From Pythium myriotylum (lineage: Eukaryota > Oomycota > Peronosporomycetes > Pythiales > Pythiaceae), in contig JALJCQ010000029.1 in NCBI GenBank assembly GCA_023091665.1, positions 558,001 to 622,000 of the forward strand: DNA of 64,000 nt, in the 5' to 3' direction. Shown here in pieces: positions 11,101 through 21,935 of this stretch (position 1 is the first letter of the stretch; every line of letters starts with the position of its first letter). A program made the translations under genes and the position numbers. Below the pieces are notes generated by a model. The model searched no databases and was not told the DNA's origin. It saw only the letters and a program-made list of their open reading frames with translations.

Positions 11101-13539
11101 ATGCGACGCCACCGCCGGCGGCTTCTCGCGCTCGGCGTCGGCGCGCTGCTGGCGCTGCTCGCGGGCGCCCACGCGAGCGACGCCGACGTCGGCACGGTCC
11201 ACGCCGAGGCCCGAGACGGCAGCGGCTCGGCCGCGCCCGTGCCCGTGCCGTCGAGTGTAGCGCCAACGCCGTCTACTATAGCGCCCGTGCCGTCTACTGC
11301 AGCGCCCGTGCCTTCTACTACAGTGCCAACGCCGTCTACTACAGCGCCGACGCCATCGAGTGCAGCGCCAGTGCCGTCGAGTGCAGCGCCGACGAGCGCT
11401 CCGCCGTCGTCGTCGTCGAGTCGAGGGGAGGAGACGGCGCCGTCGACGGCGCCGGGAGCGACGACGCCCGCGCCGGCGCCGTCGTCGTCGGCGGAGAACG
11501 CGAGCACAGCGCCGCCCGCTGCGCCGACGACGCAGCCTCCGACGCCGACGCCAACTCCAACCCTGACGCCTACTCCGACTCCGACTCCAACTCCGACGCA
11601 AACTCCGACGCCTACTCCGACCCCAACACCGACTCCGACGCCGACGCCGACGCCTACTCCTACGCCGACTCCTGCGCCGACTCCTGCGCCGACTCCTGCA
11701 CCTACCCCAGCTCCTGCTCCTGCTCCTGCACCAGCACCAGCACCAGCACCAGCACCAGCACCAGCACCAGCACCAGCTCCTGCACCAGCACCAGCACCAG
11801 CACCAGCACCAACGCCGGCTCCAGCTCCAGCACCAGTGCCAGCACCAACGCCGGCTCCTGCAGCTCCTTCATCCTCGCCGCCGGCTCCATCAACAGCAGC
11901 TCCCGCGTCGTCAACGACAGCTCCAGCGGCGACGACAGCCGCGCCGACGAGCAAGACACCAGCTGCTACGCCGACATTAACGCCGTCGCCCATCCCCACG
12001 ACCGCGCCGCCAGCGACGCTGACCAAGTCCCCGACCGCTGGCACGGTCTCCTCCGGATCGGACGCCCATGACAAGGCGGCGTCCGACGCCAACGGCAAGG
12101 TTTCCGCGCCTGACCTCAGCACGCTGACGCCCATCGCAGGAAGTGGGATCATCGGCAAGAACACGCGGCAACCGAGCTCGAGTGACAGCGACAGCGAAAG
12201 TTCGTCCACGAGCAAGAACAAATCGGCAAACACGGGACTCAACAAGATCAGCACGATCGGTATCGCCGGCATCGTGGTCGGCGTGCTCGCGGTCGTCGTT
12301 GTGGGGATCTTGTTCGTCCATGTGCGCCGAAAGCGAAGTGAAAGTCTGCAAGACTCGGCTCGCCAGCGCCAGCTCGACGAATTTTTCTCGCACGACTCAG
12401 CGCCACCTATCCACAGCCGCCACCCGGGAGCCGCCTCGCTCGTGAGCAGCAACGGCATGAGCTTCATGCCTCCTCGTCAGACTTTGACTCCTCCTTCCGA
12501 GATCCCAATCGCCAGCAGCGGTCGATTCAAGCGCCCGGGCAAGCCGATGACACCCGGCAACAACGACCGCGGCACGGGCCGTTTTAGCGACACCGTCATG
12601 AGCCAGGGCGGCATCGTCCCGAAAGGAAGAATGTACTCGATCCCAGCGTCTCCGCAAGGGCACTCCTCCGACTTTAGCAACAACCACGACTCGTTCCTTG
12701 GTGGCAGGGATGACTCGAGCGTGCAGACGAGCTCGCGCTCGGGATTCTCTATTCGTACATCGAGCGACAACGTCAGCACGGGAGTTCGAGACACTTCGTT
12801 TTCGCGGGGATCGTCTGAAGCGCGGTCGACATACTTCCCGATGGGCATGTCCGAATCGCGATCGACCGCGGTGCAGATGGGCGTGGCCGGTGGCGACCTC
12901 CCGCGCACCGAGTCTGGCAACATTTTGCTTCCGAGACCCACGCACGATGATGCGTCCACTGACTACTCGCTCTCCAGCGATGATTACGGTTCCCCAGAGA
13001 ACCGAATGGAGCGTGGTGACTCCAATGTGAGCTCCGTGTCCAACCCGAACCCATGGGCACTCGTGACGCTGGACGATGCATTGATCAAGAGTATCAGCCC
13101 ACCGACGTCCTTCGACGCCGCCAGCCGAGAAGTTAGCGAGTTCAGCGTGCTAAGTGATCTGCCATCCTCTCGATCAGGCAGCTTCTACATGTCCGATGAC
13201 GGCGGTCGGTCGACGAGAGGAACGGTCGACCCCAATGCCGGCACTACCCACAACGGCAGTGGCGACCTCAACAATCGCAGCGTGTCGTTCACGTACAGTG
13301 TTGGGAGCTACACGGACGACTCCAATCGCACCAACCGCAGCGACTCGTATGGGTACGAAAGCGACGGCTACGACCAGCGCAGCAACCGCAGCGACTCGTA
13401 TGGATACATCAACTCGTCCTTCACGGACGGCTCGACACGCAGCGCGCTGAGCTTCATGAGCACGGACAGCGATCGTCGCAGCAGTACCTTCCGCCCTAGC
13501 GACTCGGGCGGTACAGACATCATGGAAGGCAATATCTAA
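11101..13539 (+). CDS. Secreted or type I membrane protein with Pro/Thr/Ala-rich ectodomain
   Basis: Intronless, 812 residues. Residues 1-25 are a signal peptide (arginine-rich start, [15 protein letters not shown] core, cut near AHA). Residues about 30-330 are Ser/Thr/Pro/Ala-rich with long (PT)n, (APTP)n and (AP)n runs, a likely O-glycosylated stalk. A single membrane segment lies at about 385-409 ([18 protein letters not shown]), followed by basic HVRRKR, so the remaining ~400 residues should be cytosolic. That tail is Ser/Asp/Arg-rich with repeated [14 protein letters not shown] units near the end. The design suits a cell-wall or surface sensor, but there is no catalytic or lectin domain. 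ATG 11101 is preferred because no upstream in-frame ATG exists. Confidence 0.8.
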   Translation: MRRHRRRLLALGVGALLALLAGAHASDADVGTVHAEARDGSGSAAPVPVPSSVAPTPSTIAPVPSTAAPVPSTTVPTPSTTAPTPSSAAPVPSSAAPTSAPPSSSSSRGEETAPSTAPGATTPAPAPSSSAENASTAPPAAPTTQPPTPTPTPTLTPTPTPTPTPTQTPTPTPTPTPTPTPTPTPTPTPTPAPTPAPTPAPTPAPAPAPAPAPAPAPAPAPAPAPAPAPAPAPAPAPTPAPAPAPVPAPTPAPAAPSSSPPAPSTAAPASSTTAPAATTAAPTSKTPAATPTLTPSPIPTTAPPATLTKSPTAGTVSSGSDAHDKAASDANGKVSAPDLSTLTPIAGSGIIGKNTRQPSSSDSDSESSSTSKNKSANTGLNKISTIGIAGIVVGVLAVVVVGILFVHVRRKRSESLQDSARQRQLDEFFSHDSAPPIHSRHPGAASLVSSNGMSFMPPRQTLTPPSEIPIASSGRFKRPGKPMTPGNNDRGTGRFSDTVMSQGGIVPKGRMYSIPASPQGHSSDFSNNHDSFLGGRDDSSVQTSSRSGFSIRTSSDNVSTGVRDTSFSRGSSEARSTYFPMGMSESRSTAVQMGVAGGDLPRTESGNILLPRPTHDDASTDYSLSSDDYGSPENRMERGDSNVSSVSNPNPWALVTLDDALIKSISPPTSFDAASREVSEFSVLSDLPSSRSGSFYMSDDGGRSTRGTVDPNAGTTHNGSGDLNNRSVSFTYSVGSYTDDSNRTNRSDSYGYESDGYDQRSNRSDSYGYINSSFTDGSTRSALSFMSTDSDRRSSTFRPSDSGGTDIMEGNI
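11541..11860 (+). repeat. Hexamer-based minisatellite coding (PT)n and (AP)n
   Basis: Degenerate tandem hexamers of the type actccg/acgccg, then ccagca/cctgca, encode alternating Pro-Thr and then Ala-Pro dipeptides. The array stays in frame and lies wholly inside the ectodomain of the membrane protein. Length is likely to vary among strains by replication slippage. Confidence 0.85.
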
Positions 13540-13667
13540 GCGTAGTGTCGTTGTCGCCGAATAGTGTAGTGTGTAGTGCTGTAAGGCTGTCATTGTGAAC
13601 TATCAAACAAACAAAGAAGCGCAGTTTTGACGATGTACGAGCCGCTGCTCTATTCCTTCCGGCGTCA

Positions 13668-14143
13668 TTACGCCGACGACTCGGCCGCGGCCTGCTTGGC
13701 GTTCTCTAGTGCTTCCACGATCCGGTTGCGCGCCGCGAGGCCCTTGGTGCCGAGCTCGCGCTCGCTCGTGATGCTCAGCAGGTAGTTGTCGAGCCCGCCC
13801 TTCTTGTCGATGCAGCGCAGCGTGTGGGTCGTCACGTTCAGCCCGACCTTCTCGTCCAGCGCCTCCGAGTAGAGCTGCTTCCACTGGTGGTTCACCTTCC
13901 AGGCGCGGCGCGTCCTATTGCAAGCAATCCAGAGCGCGCTCATTCCCATTTGCGTTTTGGCCACGATCCACGACGAGCGCGAACTCACTTGCGCTTGGAG
14001 AAGCTCACGTTGTTGCCAAAGTCCTTGTCGCGGCCGGCGAAGAGCCCACGCAGCGCGCGGCCGGAGATGTGCTCGCGCTTGGCGCTGTTGCGCGTGGCGC
14101 TCTCGAGGAAGCGCAGCGCGGACGAGGACGCGAAGACCGACAT
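13668..14143 (-). CDS. Mitochondrial large-subunit ribosomal protein bL28m
   Basis: Two exons, 13989-14143 and 13668-13914, with a 74-nt GT..AG intron that splits a Lys codon; 133 residues. The bL28 signature runs across the splice: ALRGLFAGRDKDFGNNVSF in exon 1, then SKRKTRRAWKVN across the junction. The N-terminal ~25 residues are Ser/Ala/Arg-rich and suit a mitochondrial presequence. The unspliced frame extending to 14231 is not the gene. bL28 is a structural protein of the large ribosomal subunit. Confidence 0.9.
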
Positions 14144-14369
14144 GGCGCCGAGGTGTCTGTGGTCGCGCACGCAGGAGCTCTCCACCACCAGGAATGAGCG
14201 CGGACCGGGGAGTTACGAACGCGTTTGGCACGCGTTAGGAACCGACTTAAGTACGCGCGAACTTTGACTGATAAAGTGTCCTAGATTAGGACCAAGCGGA
14301 GCTCTTGAAGAGCTATCTCATGGGTGCTTGATGACCTCATGAGATCTGCCAGCGTGGCGCCTTCCACGG

Positions 14370-15554
14370 ATGGAGCTGCCCGGGGAAGACGACGCGGCGG
14401 TGCTCGAGGCCGCGCTCGCGCTCATCGACGACTGTTACGAGGCGGCAGACCACTCACACGACTCGCCTCGTCACAGCGCACTCGCCCAACCACGCGACCG
14501 TCGCAGATTCCAGCTCAGCGAGCAGCTCACGCGACTACGAGAAAGCGTCGACGAGCTGCGTGTTGTGCTTGATGGCTGCAGGCGTCCGTCGTGCGCGGAC
14601 AGGGCCACGTGGCTGTGTGCGAGCGTCGCTGTGAACCAGCTCGCTCTTCGAGTGGAGGCGGTTGAGGAGAATTTTCGGTTGCGTCGCGCGATTCGATTGC
14701 AGCTGGGACGAGCGCTGCGATCGATAGAGCTGCTGCCCAGTTCGTTACAGCTCATGCATGAGGTAAGTCAAGACGCGGGCTTTTAGGAACAGAACGGACC
14801 GCTGATCGTAGCTCACGCACGGGACTGGATGTTGTAGCGGAGCGAGTGCCAGGTGGATTTCTTGAACCACCGGACGCTAAAAGATCTGTCGATCCAACTC
14901 GAACTGGGCGCGCGACTGGTGGATGCGCTCGAGATATTTGGTCGCTTCGATCCAGAAGCTCAGTTGTCGTATGGTGAAGCTCAGACGAGAAGAGATCGCG
15001 TGGAGCAAGTTGATCAGACGGGCACTAGAATGACTGCTCGCATTCGCAACGTCAATTACTACCCTTTCCAGCTCTCGCTGGTCGCGGATATTGCTTGGAG
15101 ACTACTTGTTCAGGACCTATGTGGACACGGTACTGGCCATGAGCTATTTGGTGAGTTTGCCGTCAATCTAGCTCACTCTTTCGAGCGCCTCGAAGCCCGT
15201 TCAGTATGTGGACTACGTCGCGTTTTCACATCGGACGGGGGAGTTCTATTCGTGGTGGCTACAAGATCGGTTCCGTCTGGCTCAAAAGACTCGAACGTGT
15301 TGGCAGGATTGCAAGTCTACGAAACATCATGCTGGCGTCTGTGGCGTACGAATTCTATGCGGACCCGCGTATGCTCGGTAGTAGTCACCGAGATCGAGGT
15401 CGAAGCTCTCAATAGAAGTTCCTCATTTCAACTCGAACGGCTGCAGCAGTTCTGTGCGAGGGTAGAAAAAGATTTGAAGAGCTCGGGTGGTCAGAGACTT
15501 GAAAACGTGCTTCTCGAAGAGAGCGCGCGGCGATCACGATCGTACGTGAGATGA
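14370..15554 (+). CDS. M96 mating-specific-like protein, copy 1
   Basis: Exons 14370-14762 and 14838-15554 (75-nt phase-0 intron), 369 residues. It begins with an acidic DDAAVLEAALALIDD segment. A basic coiled-coil-like region follows (RRFQLSEQLTRLRESVDELR, then EENFRLRRAIRLQLGRALRS). The C-terminal ~240 residues have the pattern of the START-like half of oomycete M96 proteins. The family name derives from a Phytophthora mating-induced gene; the molecular function is not established. Assignment rests on recalled domain order, so it is tentative. A second, damaged copy follows in tandem. Confidence 0.55.
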
Positions 15555-15900
15555 CGCATGGGATGGTCACAGCTTTCGATAGGGTGGATCGTGGTGTTGA
15601 CCGGCTGCTGAGACCCGAATGAAGAAACGGAACAGCTCATCTCGCGCGAACGCTTCAATGTGTTTGCAGTTGAGTTGATGCACGAAGAGATTGCAAGCCA
15701 GCAAAACTAAGGCCTTCGAGTATGACAATCATGTTGTCTTACCTTCCTTTCAGAGGATTTTCTTGTTGGGCTTCCCGTGGACCCCAGACTTCTTCTTAGT
15801 TGGCAAGAATGACGACAACAAATTAGAGTGATGATAAAAAGGCGAGGAATGGTGGCCGCGGCGTGTGCCAGCGTGGCAGGCATTACAATGCACATTCCAA
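15555..15900. other. Spacer between the two M96-like copies
   Basis: About 350 bp without a supported gene. Similarity to the region upstream of copy 1 is limited to a short tgccagcgtggc block near 15867. The duplicated block therefore begins close to the start codon. Confidence 0.5.
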
Positions 15901-17223
15901 ATGGAGCTGTTCAGGGAAGACGACGCGGCGGTGCTCGAGGCCGCGCTCGCGCTCATCGACGACTGTTACGAGGCGGCAGACCACTCACACGACTCACCTC
16001 GTCACAGCGCACTCGCCCAACCACGCGACCGTCGCAGATTCCAGCTCAGCGAGCAGCTCACGCGACTACGAGAAAGCGTCGACGAGCTGCGTGTTGTGCT
16101 TGATGGCTGCAGGCGTCCGTCGTGTGCGGACAGTGCCAAGTGGCTGTGGGCGAGCGCGGTGGTCGATGAAGTCGCTGTTGTTGAAGAGCTCAAGACAGAG
16201 ACCGTGGAGGAGATCGTGCAGGAGATCAAGGAGGTGATCAAGGAGGTGATCAAGGAGGTGATCAAGGAGGAGATCAAGGATGTTAAGGAGGTTACCGTCG
16301 AGGCTGTTGTCGCCGTGAACCAGCTCGCTCTTCGAGTGGAGGCGGTTGAGGAGAATTTTCGGTTGCGTCGCGCGATTCGATTGCAGCTGGGACGAGCGCT
16401 GCGATCGATAGAGCTGTTGCCCGGTTCGCCACAGCTGCCGTTGGTGGTGATATGGCGCGTATGCTTCGTCTGTCGACAGCTAAGTTGAGTTTTGGCTGTG
16501 TTACCAGAGCGCAAGTGTACCGATGTTATCTAACCATCGTCTTTTAGAGGACAACTCGCTTCGATTGCTTTCGAGTGCAAGGCTGGACAAGGCTATTGTC
16601 TCTGTAGATCGTGAATGGGTTGATATTCAGCCACCAGATGCTGGCGATTCGATTCATGATCGCGTTGCGTTGATCAATCCTAAGGGAAGTGGGATGCGAG
16701 CTTGCCATTTCCATGCCACGCAATACCCTTTCAATTTGTCGTTCGTAGCGGAGGCTTTCTGGCAGGAACTTGCTCGAGTATTCCACGGCAAAGCACATTA
16801 TGAATCCGGCGACGAGCTGTCCGGACGACTGGTGATTCGCAGAGCTCACTTAGTCGAGTCTCGTGAAGCTCTCTCGCCTGTGGTCGTGAGGCGAGTCTTC
16901 GCGTCAGACGCGAGCGTTTTGTTCGGATCTGCTTCGATCTCCGTACCGTTTGGGTCAGACGCGTCAAACGTGTTGGCGGGACTTGAAGAGAATCGTGTTG
17001 GCGGCTGCGACGGGCAAAAGAACTTTGGCCTTATGTTTGCTCGAGGACGGTCGGTAAAGTGGATGTTACGGTGACAAGTAGCAACTTAATCGGTCGGCTC
17101 CAATGCCTCGACAAGTTTGAAAGGAAGCTACGCGAAGGAAACCAGGATACCGGTCCCCAGAGGGTTGAAAACGCACTGTTGGACGAAAATCGCAAGCGCA
17201 AGCGACTGGGTCCGACACCGTAA
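15901..17223 (+). pseudogene. M96 mating-specific-like, copy 2, frameshifted
   Basis: Exon 1 starts at ATG 15901 and ends near 16443-16446; exon 2 starts at 16508, the position equivalent to copy 1. Exon 1 is almost identical in nucleotides to copy 1 apart from a 51-codon insert at about 16158-16311. Exon 2 is clearly homologous but strongly diverged. The frame ends at 17074, yet the C-terminal homology to copy 1 continues in another frame from about 17056 to a TAA at 17221. A 1-nt shift or an unrecognised intron lies near 17055. The exon 1 donor is weak. Confidence 0.6.
16222..16279 (+). repeat. 12-bp tandem repeat coding (EVIK)n
   Basis: Four to five units of aaggaggtgatc inside the copy-2 insert encode a repeated Glu-Val-Ile-Lys heptad-like helix. 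Copy 1 lacks the segment entirely. Confidence 0.85.
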
Positions 17224-17574
17224 TGCTGCACCTGGTTCAAACGGAGCGATTGAGGCTCAATTCACCGATTTTGGCTCGGCTTGTGCTCCTCGAAGTTACA
17301 CATTTCAGTGATCCCCAACCCAAGTCTTTTCCGTTCTGATAGGACTGTGGGTGACGCAAAGAGTAGGAAAGACAACGTACAAGCTACAAGTTCTCATGCC
17401 TGACATTCAAGGTATCTGCATCTCCTCGTCAAAGACGGAGGGAGCAGCAATGCAAACGCTACGATGCAAAAATTAATACTACTTTCAGTAGTGAGCAAGA
17501 AGGGCGCCGCCAAGTGACCGCGCGACTCAGTCTGTGCGCATCACGGCTGGCGCCTACGCACTCTACCGGAGGGT

Positions 17575-18717
17575 TTAGACCGCCGTGGCGAAGCCGACGC
17601 GCGGACCGGTCGCCGAGGTGCCGTAGTCGAAGACAACGTAGTACTTACGCATGAAAACGTCGCCGAGGATCCACAAGGTGTCGCCCGAGCTCTGGAAGGC
17701 GAGCGAGCACGTGCCGTCGCCATTGTCGAGCGTGTAGTCGGCCTTCTGGATGGAGTACGACTTGCCACCGAGGACGAAAGACACCGCAGGACCAGTGGTG
17801 CTGCAGCTGACGCTGTACAAACCCGAGGAGGTCTGGGTGGCACCGACAGCGCGCGCAATCTTAGTGAGTTGCGCCGAGGGAGTGGCGATGAGCGAGGTGC
17901 CTGAGTCGACAATAGCCGGCACAGTCGTCGAGACAATGCTCGTGGTGCCAACCTTGACGCCGCCGAGCCCCACCTGCCAGTAGCCGCGCTTGGTCACCGG
18001 CACGTAGCTAAAGGAGCCCGTGAATCGCGCCGGGTTCACGCCGCCGAACGAGATCTCACCGTCGCTGTTGGAGCCGAGGTAGAAAGAGAACTGCGGCTTG
18101 TCGAGCGTGCCAGCGTTGACGAGCTTCTCGAGCGGGCCAGGGATGCCGTTCTCCGAGATGGTGTCGAAGCCGAGACCGAAGATGCCGTCGAACTGGCCCT
18201 GCGTGTAGAGTTGCCCGAGACCGCTGACGTCATTGACTTCGGCAAACTGCTGGTTGGGCACTGTGAGGCCGCCGAAGCTGATGGTGTCGACCGAGACGAA
18301 ACCCGAGACCGGGCCGCTGCCGTACTGGATGGCGAACTGCGAGCCGTCCGCAACGTAGGTGGAGGACGCGGAGCTGTCGTAGACGGCGTGCGATCCGAAC
18401 TGCTGGTTGGGGACCCAGATGTTGCTCGAGCCCGTGTCGTAGATGACGTTGAAGTTCTGCGGCGGCGTGCCGATGGAGAGCGTGCCGTAGTACTCGGCGT
18501 CCTGGTAGTCGGTCAGGACGAGGTCACCGGTGTCGAGGGTGTGAATGGCGGACGTGTTCTTGGCGGAGGCGAGCTTCTGCGCCGCCTCTTGCTGAAGAGT
18601 TTTGATGTGGTTCTGCTTGGCGACCCTCTGGACTGGGACGTGGACGACACCAGCCTCGGAGGAGTGGACAAAGAGCGCAGTGGCGATGACGGCGAGGTAG
18701 GCGACCGGGCGGAGCAT
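17575..18717 (-). CDS. Pepsin-like (A1 family) aspartic protease, left copy
   Basis: Intronless, 380 residues. A signal peptide covers residues 1-22 (MLRPVAYLAVIATALF.., cut near SSEA). A propeptide runs to about residue 69. The mature two-lobed protease has the catalytic motifs DTGSS (Asp94) and DSGTS (Asp271) and flap Tyr132 in QYGSG. Disulfide-type cysteines appear only near the C-terminus. A1 proteases are secreted or vacuolar endopeptidases active at acid pH. The encoded protein is identical to the right copy; the two base differences within the coding region are silent. Confidence 0.93.
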   Translation of the reverse strand: MLRPVAYLAVIATALFVHSSEAGVVHVPVQRVAKQNHIKTLQQEAAQKLASAKNTSAIHTLDTGDLVLTDYQDAEYYGTLSIGTPPQNFNVIYDTGSSNIWVPNQQFGSHAVYDSSASSTYVADGSQFAIQYGSGPVSGFVSVDTISFGGLTVPNQQFAEVNDVSGLGQLYTQGQFDGIFGLGFDTISENGIPGPLEKLVNAGTLDKPQFSFYLGSNSDGEISFGGVNPARFTGSFSYVPVTKRGYWQVGLGGVKVGTTSIVSTTVPAIVDSGTSLIATPSAQLTKIARAVGATQTSSGLYSVSCSTTGPAVSFVLGGKSYSIQKADYTLDNGDGTCSLAFQSSGDTLWILGDVFMRKYYVVFDYGTSATGPRVGFATAV

Positions 18718-18803
18718 GTTGTAGTGTGTGGTGGGGAGTGGTGCGAGTGTGCTTGGTTTGGCTTGTCGAGTCGACTGGAGTCGGGTCGGGTGGTGAGAAG
18801 CCG

Positions 18804-18819
18804 GCAAATGGCGAAGTGA
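18804..18819 (-). promoter_or_regulatory. Inr/FPR-like core promoter of left protease copy
   Basis: Minus strand reads TCACTTCGCCATTTG, a near-consensus oomycete initiator plus FPR, about 90 bp upstream of the ATG. It lies within the inverted arm, so it is duplicated with the gene. Confidence 0.5.
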
Positions 18820-19054
18820 TCGATGTTATGCGGGACGAGCGAGGGCAAGCAAGGGGCGAGAGCGAGGCGGTCGTCTACTGGGGTTCCCCCTGTGGGTCGG
18901 AGAGCCACTGGGACGAGTGCCGTGGGCTGTAACGGGCTATAGCCGCTGTAGTCATCCATGCGCCGTTTCCTTCGCTGTCTCATCCCGTGATGGCCGAGGC
19001 GATCCAGACGTCGCGTGTGGTAGTCATGAATGAGACCAGTCACCCATCAACTTG

Positions 19055-20086
19055 ATCGCAACCTGCGTCAGGTTCGTACTTGTGTGGAGGATGGGTATGC
19101 TGAGACGTCAAGTAGAGTTGGATTTCTATGAGCCGGGGTCTTTGTTCTTCAACAACTGTGTAGACTCCACAACTGTCGAGACGCTACATGTACTGCGCGT
19201 CGCCGTCCATCGGTTGATTCCTGTAGGTAATAGAGGACAACCACACGAATCAGATGATTGCAGTTGACTTCCCCTCGGTTGCCCTTCGTGCCGCACCCGC
19301 AATAACACAGCATCGGTGAGCCGGGTCAGATACTGACGGGCATCTGTGACTGGTCTGTCCCTTCGTTGTTCATTTAGATCTGATAACAGGATAGTCAACG
19401 CCATGGATGCGATGCGCACAGTCAGGCAAATCTGTCAATAAGATATTGTCCATGTCATGGGCTTGAGACTCATCAACGAAAACATCACACGACATTGACG
19501 CATGTGCAGTGCGGCGTCAACAATCTACCGGACATGTGCTGGAATAAAAACCTCCAGACAAGAAGTCCGGCATGCGTTGAGACAAGTCCCTGGGCGATCT
19601 GATAACAGAAGTACGTATGGATCAATTCATGCGTAAACTGAGTAGCTAGACGTCTGTTGGCGGAATCGTACACGTCTAGCTCGACTTGTCTCTATTGCTG
19701 AAGAGAGAACCATCGATAATTTCAGCTGTGATGCCGGATGCCACTGACGCCAACGTCAGATTTAGACGATGCGAAAATGTCATCTCAGAAATGATGGCGA
19801 AGCGATCTCTACAATTTCCGTTGAACGGTTTCGAAGTATCCAACGGTATCATGTGCATAAGTGTGAACTTTCCAACCTCAACAAGTTCAACCGAATTGCT
19901 TGCTAAACCACTAACGGTACCGGCTATATCCGTGAACTATGTTTTATGACGTCCACACGACCAACCCAACGCAACCTGAACGCTTAGGACACGAGAAGGC
20001 ACCAATCACCAGCCCGCTGAGCCGGGGGTGAATCGATTTGAAGACTTTACACTCGCACGCGCTAACACAGACAGCGATCTTTCAGA
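19055..20086. other. Unique spacer of the inverted duplication
   Basis: 1032 bp between the two arms. Short open frames exist on both strands (for example 19686-19949, plus strand, 87 codons), but none has a recognisable motif. There is no obvious terminal repeat of a mobile element at either inner junction. Confidence 0.6.
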
Positions 20087-20321
20087 CAAGTTGATGGGTG
20101 ACTGGTCTCATTCATGACTACCACACGCGACGTCTGGATCGCCTCGGCCATCACGGGATGAGACAGCGAAGGAAACGGCGCATGGATGACTACAGCGGCT
20201 ATAGCCCGTTACAGCCCACGGCACTCGTCCCAGTGGCTCTCCGACCCACAGGGGGAACCCCAGTAGACGGCCGCCTCGCTCTCGCCCCTTGCTTGCCCTC
20301 GCTCGTCCCGCATAACATCGA

Positions 20322-20337
20322 TCACTTCGCCATTTGC
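20322..20337 (+). promoter_or_regulatory. Inr/FPR-like core promoter of right protease copy
   Basis: TCACTTCGCCATTTG, about 90 bp upstream of the ATG at 20424. It is the mirror of the element at 18804-18819. Confidence 0.5.
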
Positions 20338-20423
20338 CGGCTTCTCACCACCCGACCCGACTCCAGTCGACTCGACAAGCCAAACCAAGCACACTCGCAC
20401 CACTCCCCACCACACACTACAAC

Positions 20424-21566
20424 ATGCTCCGCCCGGTCGCCTACCTCGCCGTCATCGCCACTGCGCTCTTTGTCCACTCCTCCGAGGCTGGTGTCGTCCA
20501 CGTCCCAGTCCAGAGGGTCGCCAAGCAGAACCACATCAAAACTCTCCAGCAAGAGGCGGCGCAGAAGCTCGCCTCCGCCAAGAACACGTCCGCCATTCAC
20601 ACCCTCGACACCGGTGACCTCGTCCTGACCGACTACCAGGACGCCGAGTACTACGGCACGCTCTCCATCGGCACGCCGCCGCAGAACTTCAACGTCATCT
20701 ACGACACGGGCTCGAGCAACATCTGGGTCCCCAACCAGCAGTTCGGATCGCACGCCGTCTACGACAGCTCCGCGTCCTCCACCTACGTTGCGGACGGCTC
20801 GCAGTTCGCCATCCAGTACGGCAGCGGCCCGGTCTCGGGTTTCGTCTCGGTCGACACCATCAGCTTCGGCGGCCTCACAGTGCCCAACCAGCAGTTTGCC
20901 GAAGTCAACGACGTCAGCGGTCTCGGGCAACTCTACACGCAGGGCCAGTTCGACGGCATCTTCGGTCTCGGCTTCGACACCATCTCGGAGAACGGCATCC
21001 CTGGCCCGCTCGAGAAGCTCGTCAACGCTGGCACGCTCGACAAGCCGCAGTTCTCTTTCTACCTCGGCTCCAACAGCGACGGTGAGATCTCGTTCGGCGG
21101 CGTGAACCCGGCGCGATTCACGGGCTCCTTTAGCTACGTGCCGGTGACCAAGCGCGGCTACTGGCAGGTGGGGCTCGGCGGCGTCAAGGTTGGCACCACG
21201 AGCATTGTCTCGACGACTGTGCCGGCTATTGTCGACTCAGGCACCTCGCTCATCGCCACTCCCTCGGCGCAACTCACTAAGATTGCGCGCGCTGTCGGTG
21301 CCACCCAGACCTCCTCGGGTTTGTACAGCGTCAGCTGCAGCACCACTGGTCCTGCGGTGTCTTTCGTCCTCGGTGGCAAGTCGTACTCCATCCAGAAGGC
21401 CGACTACACGCTCGACAATGGCGACGGCACGTGCTCGCTCGCCTTCCAGAGCTCGGGCGACACCTTGTGGATCCTCGGCGACGTTTTCATGCGTAAGTAC
21501 TACGTTGTCTTCGACTACGGCACCTCGGCGACCGGTCCGCGCGTCGGCTTCGCCACGGCGGTCTAA
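20424..21566 (+). CDS. Pepsin-like (A1 family) aspartic protease, right copy
   Basis: 380 residues, identical in protein to the left copy: signal peptide, propeptide, DTGSS at Asp94, DSGTS at Asp271, Tyr132 flap. It is transcribed away from its twin, so the two promoters face each other's spacer. At least 100 bp of 5' and 360 bp of 3' flank are duplicated with it, so both copies should be expressed alike (inference). Confidence 0.93.
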   Translation: MLRPVAYLAVIATALFVHSSEAGVVHVPVQRVAKQNHIKTLQQEAAQKLASAKNTSAIHTLDTGDLVLTDYQDAEYYGTLSIGTPPQNFNVIYDTGSSNIWVPNQQFGSHAVYDSSASSTYVADGSQFAIQYGSGPVSGFVSVDTISFGGLTVPNQQFAEVNDVSGLGQLYTQGQFDGIFGLGFDTISENGIPGPLEKLVNAGTLDKPQFSFYLGSNSDGEISFGGVNPARFTGSFSYVPVTKRGYWQVGLGGVKVGTTSIVSTTVPAIVDSGTSLIATPSAQLTKIARAVGATQTSSGLYSVSCSTTGPAVSFVLGGKSYSIQKADYTLDNGDGTCSLAFQSSGDTLWILGDVFMRKYYVVFDYGTSATGPRVGFATAV

Positions 21567-21935
21567 ACCCTCCGGTAGAGTGCGTAGGCGCCAGCCGTGA
21601 TGCGCACAGACTGAGTCGCGCGGTCACTTGGCGGCGCCCTTCTTGCTCACTACTGAAAGTAGTATTAATTTTTGCATCGTAGCGTTTGCATTGCTGCTCC
21701 CTCCGTCTTTGACGAGGAGATGCAGATACCTTGAATGTCAGGCATGAGAACTTGTAGCTTGTACGTTGTCTTTCCTACTCTTTGCGTCACCCACAGTCCT
21801 ATCAGAACGGAAAAGACTTGGGTTGGGGATCACTGAAATGTGTAACTTCGAGGAGCACAAGCCGAGCCAAAATCGGTGAATTGAGCCTCAATCGCTCCGT
21901 TTGAACCAGGTGCAGCATTACGGTGTCGGACCCAG

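Larger units (their letters stand above)
17206..19054. repeat. Inverted duplication, left arm (1849 bp)
   Basis: This arm is the reverse complement of 20087-21935. Paired positions sum to 39141 at both outer ends, both start codons, both stop codons and both inner ends, so there is no net indel. I found three single-base differences (18232/20909, 18595/20546, 18871/20270). The outer end falls inside the last codons of the M96-like copy 2, so this is probably the original side. Confidence 0.95.
20087..21935. repeat. Inverted duplication, right arm (1849 bp)
   Basis: Mirror of 17206-19054. Its outer end carries the last ~18 coding bases of the M96-like copy 2 and then switches abruptly to unrelated AT-rich DNA at 21936. 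This marks it as the derived copy. Confidence 0.95.

Noticed and set aside
10703..11266. 187-codon Arg/Ala-rich minus frame
   Set aside because: Composition is typical of an antisense shadow of GC-rich DNA; no motif, and it overlaps the start of the membrane-protein gene.
11016..12467. 483-codon minus frame with (AG)n repeats
   Set aside because: It is the complement of the (PT)n/(AP)n repeat-coding region, open only because of the repeat.
13668..14231. Unspliced 187-codon frame at the bL28m gene
   Set aside because: Its first half is intron and shadow sequence; the spliced form restores the full bL28 signature.
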